A stretch of DNA of 64,000 nt from the NCBI GenBank assembly GCA_945787635.1, contig CALZIK010000193.1, forward strand, positions 1-64,000. Reading direction: 5' to 3'. This document shows positions 60,502-64,000 of the stretch, one piece after another. The translations under genes and the position numbers were made by a program. The notes beneath the pieces were generated by a model, which was not told the origin of the DNA, ran no database searches, and worked only from the letters and a program-made list of their open reading frames with translations. This DNA comes from Thermoanaerobaculia bacterium. GTDB taxonomy: Bacteria; Acidobacteriota; Thermoanaerobaculia; Multivoradales; JAHEKO01. Within the stretch, counting starts at the first letter, position 1. The number at the start of each line of letters is the position of its first letter.

Positions 60502-62864
60502 GCTTCCGGTCGCTCGGCCGGATCTGAGACCGCGATCGGAGCGGCCAGGATCTCGTCTGGAATCCCGAAACTTTCGACCAGTGACTCGGCCTCGGGGCGC
60601 AGCTCGGCCGAGACACGCAACACCAGGTTCCGAACCGCCCGCGCCTTGGAGCTTTCGAAGTAGCCACTGCGCAGAAACCAGCCGCTTCGGTGCTCCAGCC
60701 GCCACAGGCAGAACAAACTCGCCAGCCGATCGAGGATGTGGCCGAGCTCCTCGCCGCGCTGCTCGACGGCCTGCATCAGGATGCTCTCGGCAACCACGCG
60801 CTCAATATGCGCTTCCGCGAGCTTCAGGGCGTGATCCTGGCAGTTGTTGAACGCCTCGAAGGTGCCCATGCCGCCCTCGATCCGCCGCCGTAGCCGGTCA
60901 GCCAGCGAAGCCAGCAAACGGTCTTCGCGATAGCGAAAGGCCGAGCTCAGAAAGTCCCCGTTCTGGAGATGCTCGTCCTCGGTGTTGCGCGTGACCACCG
61001 GATTCAGCTCGGCCACCGCGGTCGCGGCCCTGGACGCCACGAGCTTGATCAGGCCCGCGACTCGGAGGTCCGCGAACTGGTGACGGTACTCGGTCAGGCG
61101 GGCCTTGGCGACGAGCAGCATCAAGACCGTGTTGTCGCCCTCGAAGGTCGTGAACACATCGGTGTCGTCCCGGAGCCGACAGATCCGGTTGACGGCAAGG
61201 TACCCCTGCCCGCCGCACGCTTCCCGACACACCTGCTGCGCCTCGACGTTGAAGGCCGAGGCGTAGGCCTTGAGTCCCGCGGCGAAGGTCTCCACCTTGC
61301 GGGCGTCTCTTTCCGGATCCAGAAACCGCTCGACCAGCCGCTTGTGGGCGAAGTCGATCGCATACACCGTGGCCAGGCGCGGCATGAGCTTCTTCTGATG
61401 AGCCTTGTAGTCGAGAAGCGGGGTCTCGGCTCGGCCCGGCGGCCCGAACTGCCGGCGCCGGGCCGCGTAGCGCACCGCGATGGCCAGAGAGGTCTTGGCG
61501 GCGGCCACCGAGGCGCCCGCGACGCTGATCCGCCCGCCCACCAAGGTACCCAACATGGTGAAGAAGCGCTTCGACGAGCTCACGATCTCGCTCGAGTACT
61601 CGCCCTCCGGGCTCACCGAAGCGAAGCGGTCGAGGAGGTTCTCGCGCGGTATGCGTACTTCTTCGAATGTGATCCGTCCGTTGTCGACGCCGTTGAGCCC
61701 TTCCTTGAGCCCGCAGTCCTCGATCCGGATGCCCGGCAGCGGCGACCCCAGCTGGTCTCTGATCGGCACCAGAAACGCATGCACACCGAAGGTGTCCTCG
61801 CCGATCTCGAGCTGCGCGAAGACGGTGGCCATGCGCCCGTCCACGGCGGCGTTCCCGATCCAGTCCTTGCGATCGTGTGGCTCGGGCGTCGTGATCACGA
61901 ACTCCTCGGACTCGGATTGATAGCGGGCGACGGTGGCGAGCTCCTGGACGTTCGAGCCGTGCCCGGTCTCCGACATCGCGAAGCAGCCCGGCAGCTCCAT
62001 GGTGCCGATCTCGGGCAGATAGGCCCGGTGATGCCGTTCGGTGCCGAGCTGGAGAACACTGCCTCCGAAGAGGCCGAACTGGACGCCGAACTTGACCAGC
62101 AGGCTCGAATCGTGGTGCGCCAGGGTTTCGAACACCGCGATGAACGCTCCCAGATCCCCGGCGCCGCCGACGGCGGTCGGAAAGCTCAACGCGCCCAGCC
62201 CCTCCTCGGCGAGCCGCCGGCACCACTTGGTGACCTTCTTGCGATAGCTCGTCCGGTCCAGCTCGAGCTCGTAGCCGAACTCCGGGCGGCTCAAAAGAGC
62301 CCGCACCCGCGCACGAACTTCACCGTAAGGACGGTCCAAGAGCTCTTGAAGCGCCTGCGGCGCAAAGGTCGCCTCCCTCTGAGGTTGCGCGGCGGCGGCC
62401 GGTCGCGCGGCGCTCAGAAGCTCTCGCGACGCTTCGGACCCCGCCACACTCAAGGCGGCCTCGAGCTTGGCAAGCGCCGCCTCCACCGCCGGATCCGCTG
62501 ATTGCGCTTCGCCGCCCGACTCGGCCGAGCCCAGCACAGCCAGCCGACAACCGAGCTCTGCCAGAGACTCTCTGGCGTCGCCCCCGAGCGCGGGGGCGAT
62601 CGTGCGAATCGTGCGCAGAATCGCGCCGAGCTCCCGTGGCGACGGCGGGTCGTGTGGATTGAGCCAACCCGCCAACCGACGCCGGCACTCCGGGTCGAGC
62701 CCGCCCTGCGCCGCGACCTGGCCTGCCACGGCCGCGATCTCGTCGGCGCTCAGCTCGCCGTCCGCCCAGGCAACATAGATGAGCGGCAAGAAAGGCAGGA
62801 GGGGCCGGTCGCGAGCCAGCTGCTCGATCGAGGTCGTCCGCACCGAGTCTTCCGTGCGACTCAA
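60498..62864 (-). CDS. Acyl-CoA dehydrogenase fused to an N-terminal TerB-like domain
   Basis: A 788-residue protein. The first 115 residues resemble a TerB/tellurite-resistance-like helical domain (PLIYVAWADGELSADEIAAV), then a variable linker, then a full acyl-CoA dehydrogenase/oxidase domain: GCFAMSETGHGSNVQELAT, DWIGNAAVDGRMATVFAQL, LLDYKAHQKKLMPRLATVYA and CREACGGQGYLAVNRI. The C-terminal helices (ADRLRRRIEGGMGTFEAFNN and beyond) are of acyl-CoA oxidase type. Start is TTG at 62864: it overlaps the cupin stop as TTGA and has AGAAGGAG upstream. Cofactor should be FAD; substrate chain length unknown. Catalytic base not assigned with confidence. Confidence 0.88.
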   Translation of the reverse strand: MSRTEDSVRTTSIEQLARDRPLLPFLPLIYVAWADGELSADEIAAVAGQVAAQGGLDPECRRRLAGWLNPHDPPSPRELGAILRTIRTIAPALGGDARESLAELGCRLAVLGSAESGGEAQSADPAVEAALAKLEAALSVAGSEASRELLSAARPAAAAQPQREATFAPQALQELLDRPYGEVRARVRALLSRPEFGYELELDRTSYRKKVTKWCRRLAEEGLGALSFPTAVGGAGDLGAFIAVFETLAHHDSSLLVKFGVQFGLFGGSVLQLGTERHHRAYLPEIGTMELPGCFAMSETGHGSNVQELATVARYQSESEEFVITTPEPHDRKDWIGNAAVDGRMATVFAQLEIGEDTFGVHAFLVPIRDQLGSPLPGIRIEDCGLKEGLNGVDNGRITFEEVRIPRENLLDRFASVSPEGEYSSEIVSSSKRFFTMLGTLVGGRISVAGASVAAAKTSLAIAVRYAARRRQFGPPGRAETPLLDYKAHQKKLMPRLATVYAIDFAHKRLVERFLDPERDARKVETFAAGLKAYASAFNVEAQQVCREACGGQGYLAVNRICRLRDDTDVFTTFEGDNTVLMLLVAKARLTEYRHQFADLRVAGLIKLVASRAATAVAELNPVVTRNTEDEHLQNGDFLSSAFRYREDRLLASLADRLRRRIEGGMGTFEAFNNCQDHALKLAEAHIERVVAESILMQAVEQRGEELGHILDRLASLFCLWRLEHRSGWFLRSGYFESSKARAVRNLVLRVSAELRPEAESLVESFGIPDEILAAPIAVSDPAERPEA

Positions 62865-63235
62865 GGGGTCTCCTTCTCGGGCGGTCCATCCGGCGCCGGC
62901 GGCGGGCATACGCCGAAGTAGAGGAGCACGAGGTCGCTCTCGGAATCGTTGTAAATCTCGTGTGTCTCGCCGGGCTCGATCACCCAGCATTCGTCGGCGA
63001 GTAACTCACTCTCGGTGTCGTCGACTCGAATCACGCCGCGACCGGAGCGCACAAAGAACACTTCCCACATGTCATCGTGCCGGTGTCCCGGGGCGCGGTC
63101 TCCGGGGCGGAACACTGCTTGCGAGAAGTTCATCAGCGCCGGTAGCTCACCCGGACCCACGAGCACTTTCTTGAGGATCGTCGGCTGGTGCGTGACCGGC
63201 AGGTTGTCACGCTCGGATAGCACTCGATGAATCAT
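62861..63235 (-). CDS. Small cupin-domain protein
   Basis: A 124-residue single cupin. Motif 1 is visible as PGDRAPGHRHDDMWEVFFVRSG with the metal-binding His pair and Glu, and motif 2 as PGETHEIYNDSESDL with the last His. Such proteins may be dioxygenases, isomerases or metal-dependent sensors; length alone does not decide. It is translated just ahead of the acyl-CoA dehydrogenase through a TTGA overlap, which suggests shared regulation. The C-terminus is Pro-rich. Confidence 0.88.
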   Translation of the reverse strand: MIHRVLSERDNLPVTHQPTILKKVLVGPGELPALMNFSQAVFRPGDRAPGHRHDDMWEVFFVRSGRGVIRVDDTESELLADECWVIEPGETHEIYNDSESDLVLLYFGVCPPPAPDGPPEKETP

Positions 63236-63279
63236 ACCCAGAGGCGCTGCTGCGCAAAGAGTCGCGTCAACGGTGGCCC

Positions 63280-64000
63280 CTATCTCCGAACCCCACCGGT
63301 GGGCCGACGTTCGCGATCCGCCTGCCGCGCCAGGACCTCGAGCTGCGCTTCCATCTGCAACCGTACCTCGGCGTCGCCGGTGTAGGTGATCGCCTGATCG
63401 AAATACGACAACCCGTCATCCCAGCGACCCTCGGCGAGCGCTTCCCTGGCCGCGATCAGAAGCTCGGCCCGACGCACTTCGTCTCTCACCCTTGCTTGGC
63501 TCTCTCGATCCGCGAGCAACCGGAAGGAACCGTCGACGAGCCGGTTGGCGCGATCGATGGCCCCGAGCTTGAGATGCAGCCGAATCAGCGTGTGAACGAC
63601 ATCCGCGCGGGTGGGCAGAAGCTCGCGGGCGCGCTCTCCGAAGCCGAGCCCGTCCTCGGCCTCGAGCCCGTCGAAAAGGTGCACCAGTGCGAGCATCGCG
63701 TACGTCTCGGCGAAGGACGGATCAAGAGCCATGGCCGCCAGAAACGAGGTCTTCGCCTCGATCGCCAGTCGCTGCGAAGCCTCCCGCTCCAGCATTCGAT
63801 TCGCTTCGATCCTCCGCAGCAGGTGCCGGCCGTGACGCAGAAAGGTCCCGGCGGATCGTGGACCCGCGGCGAAAGCGTCGGCGTAGAGCACCGACGCTTC
63901 CTCGGCTCTCGCCTGGTCGTCCCGCAAGCCGGCGAGGCCCGCGATCGCCTCGGCGTTGGTGGGATCGTATGCGAAAGCCAGATTGAAGAGCTCCTCGGCG
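63280..64000 (-). CDS. TPR-repeat protein (5' end outside window)
   Basis: The frame stays open to the right edge, so about 240 C-terminal residues are seen. They contain helical pairs with TPR-type spacing, for example AYDPTNAEAIAGLAGL beyond an internal TTG at 63927, AAMALDPSFAETYAMLALVH, and GRWDDGLSYFDQAITYTGD near the end. TPR proteins bind partners; nothing further can be said without the N-terminus. It lies 44 bases upstream of the cupin gene on the same strand. Confidence 0.75.
   Translation of the reverse strand, partial: AEELFNLAFAYDPTNAEAIAGLAGLRDDQARAEEASVLYADAFAAGPRSAGTFLRHGRHLLRRIEANRMLEREASQRLAIEAKTSFLAAMALDPSFAETYAMLALVHLFDGLEAEDGLGFGERARELLPTRADVVHTLIRLHLKLGAIDRANRLVDGSFRLLADRESQARVRDEVRRAELLIAAREALAEGRWDDGLSYFDQAITYTGDAEVRLQMEAQLEVLARQADRERRPTGGVRR

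Noticed and set aside
60898-62226. 442-codon minus-strand open frame in another frame of the acyl-CoA dehydrogenase
   Set aside because: Arg/Gly/Ala-rich composition typical of a shifted frame in high-GC DNA; the real frame has all dehydrogenase motifs.

Overview
The window is dense, GC-rich bacterial chromosome from a Gram-negative organism: it carries lipoproteins, a Wzm/Wzt-type polysaccharide exporter, a DegP-like protease, a lytic transglycosylase and many c-type cytochromes. No ribosomal RNA or marker-quality gene fixes the taxonomy. The mix (dnaG-rpoD, mutS2, rpsU, a regulator-led suf operon, a c554-like cytochrome, large secreted proteins with Cys-rich tails, frequent GTG/TTG starts) looks most like Acidobacteriota, perhaps Thermoanaerobaculia. 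That placement is inference. No CRISPR array, prophage, transposase or integrase was seen.

Region 1 (1-7.7 kb) is the most unusual part. A tightly packed minus-strand operon runs Rieske protein, cytochrome b, 11-heme cytochrome c, 8-heme cytochrome c, Tat-exported four-cluster ferredoxin and NrfD-type membrane quinone module. It joins a Rieske/cytochrome b core to a PsrBC/NrfCD-like module through nineteen predicted c-hemes. A divergent tetraheme c554-type cytochrome has a sigma-54-like -24/-12 promoter, and the end of another cytochrome c enters from the left edge.

Region 2 (7.7-16.3 kb) holds a DUF1223 protein behind a possible coupled 32-residue membrane peptide, an oligoendopeptidase F, and a surface-glycan or glycolipid group: GT39-like and GT2 glycosyltransferases, two methyltransferases and a DegT sugar aminotransferase. 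Region 3 (16.3-22.3 kb) is the iron-sulfur assembly operon rrf2-sufBCDSU, with an IscR type-1-like operator upstream.

Region 4 (22.4-38.2 kb) is mostly housekeeping and metabolism: AI-2E-type permease, SMUG1-like uracil-DNA glycosylase, class V aminotransferase, dodecin, PEP carboxykinase, M20 amidohydrolase, an unassigned Rossmann protein, glutamate dehydrogenase-family enzyme, AmrS radical SAM enzyme, a 1172-residue secreted nuclease-like protein, an enoyl-CoA hydratase-family protein and tRNA-Asn.

Region 5 (38.2-52.1 kb) holds rpoD, dnaG, mutS2 and rpsU (a split version of the rpsU-dnaG-rpoD operon), a His-rich membrane protein with a glycosyltransferase-like partner, a BamE-like lipoprotein, a GAF-like protein, a lytic transglycosylase and a CAU-anticodon tRNA. 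Region 6 (52.2-64 kb) has a coiled-coil zinc-ribbon protein, YggS, imidazolonepropionase, DUF3467, Wzm/Wzt, an orphan Leu/Ile/Val-binding-type lipoprotein, a DegP-like protease, a TerB-like/acyl-CoA dehydrogenase fusion, a cupin and a truncated TPR protein.
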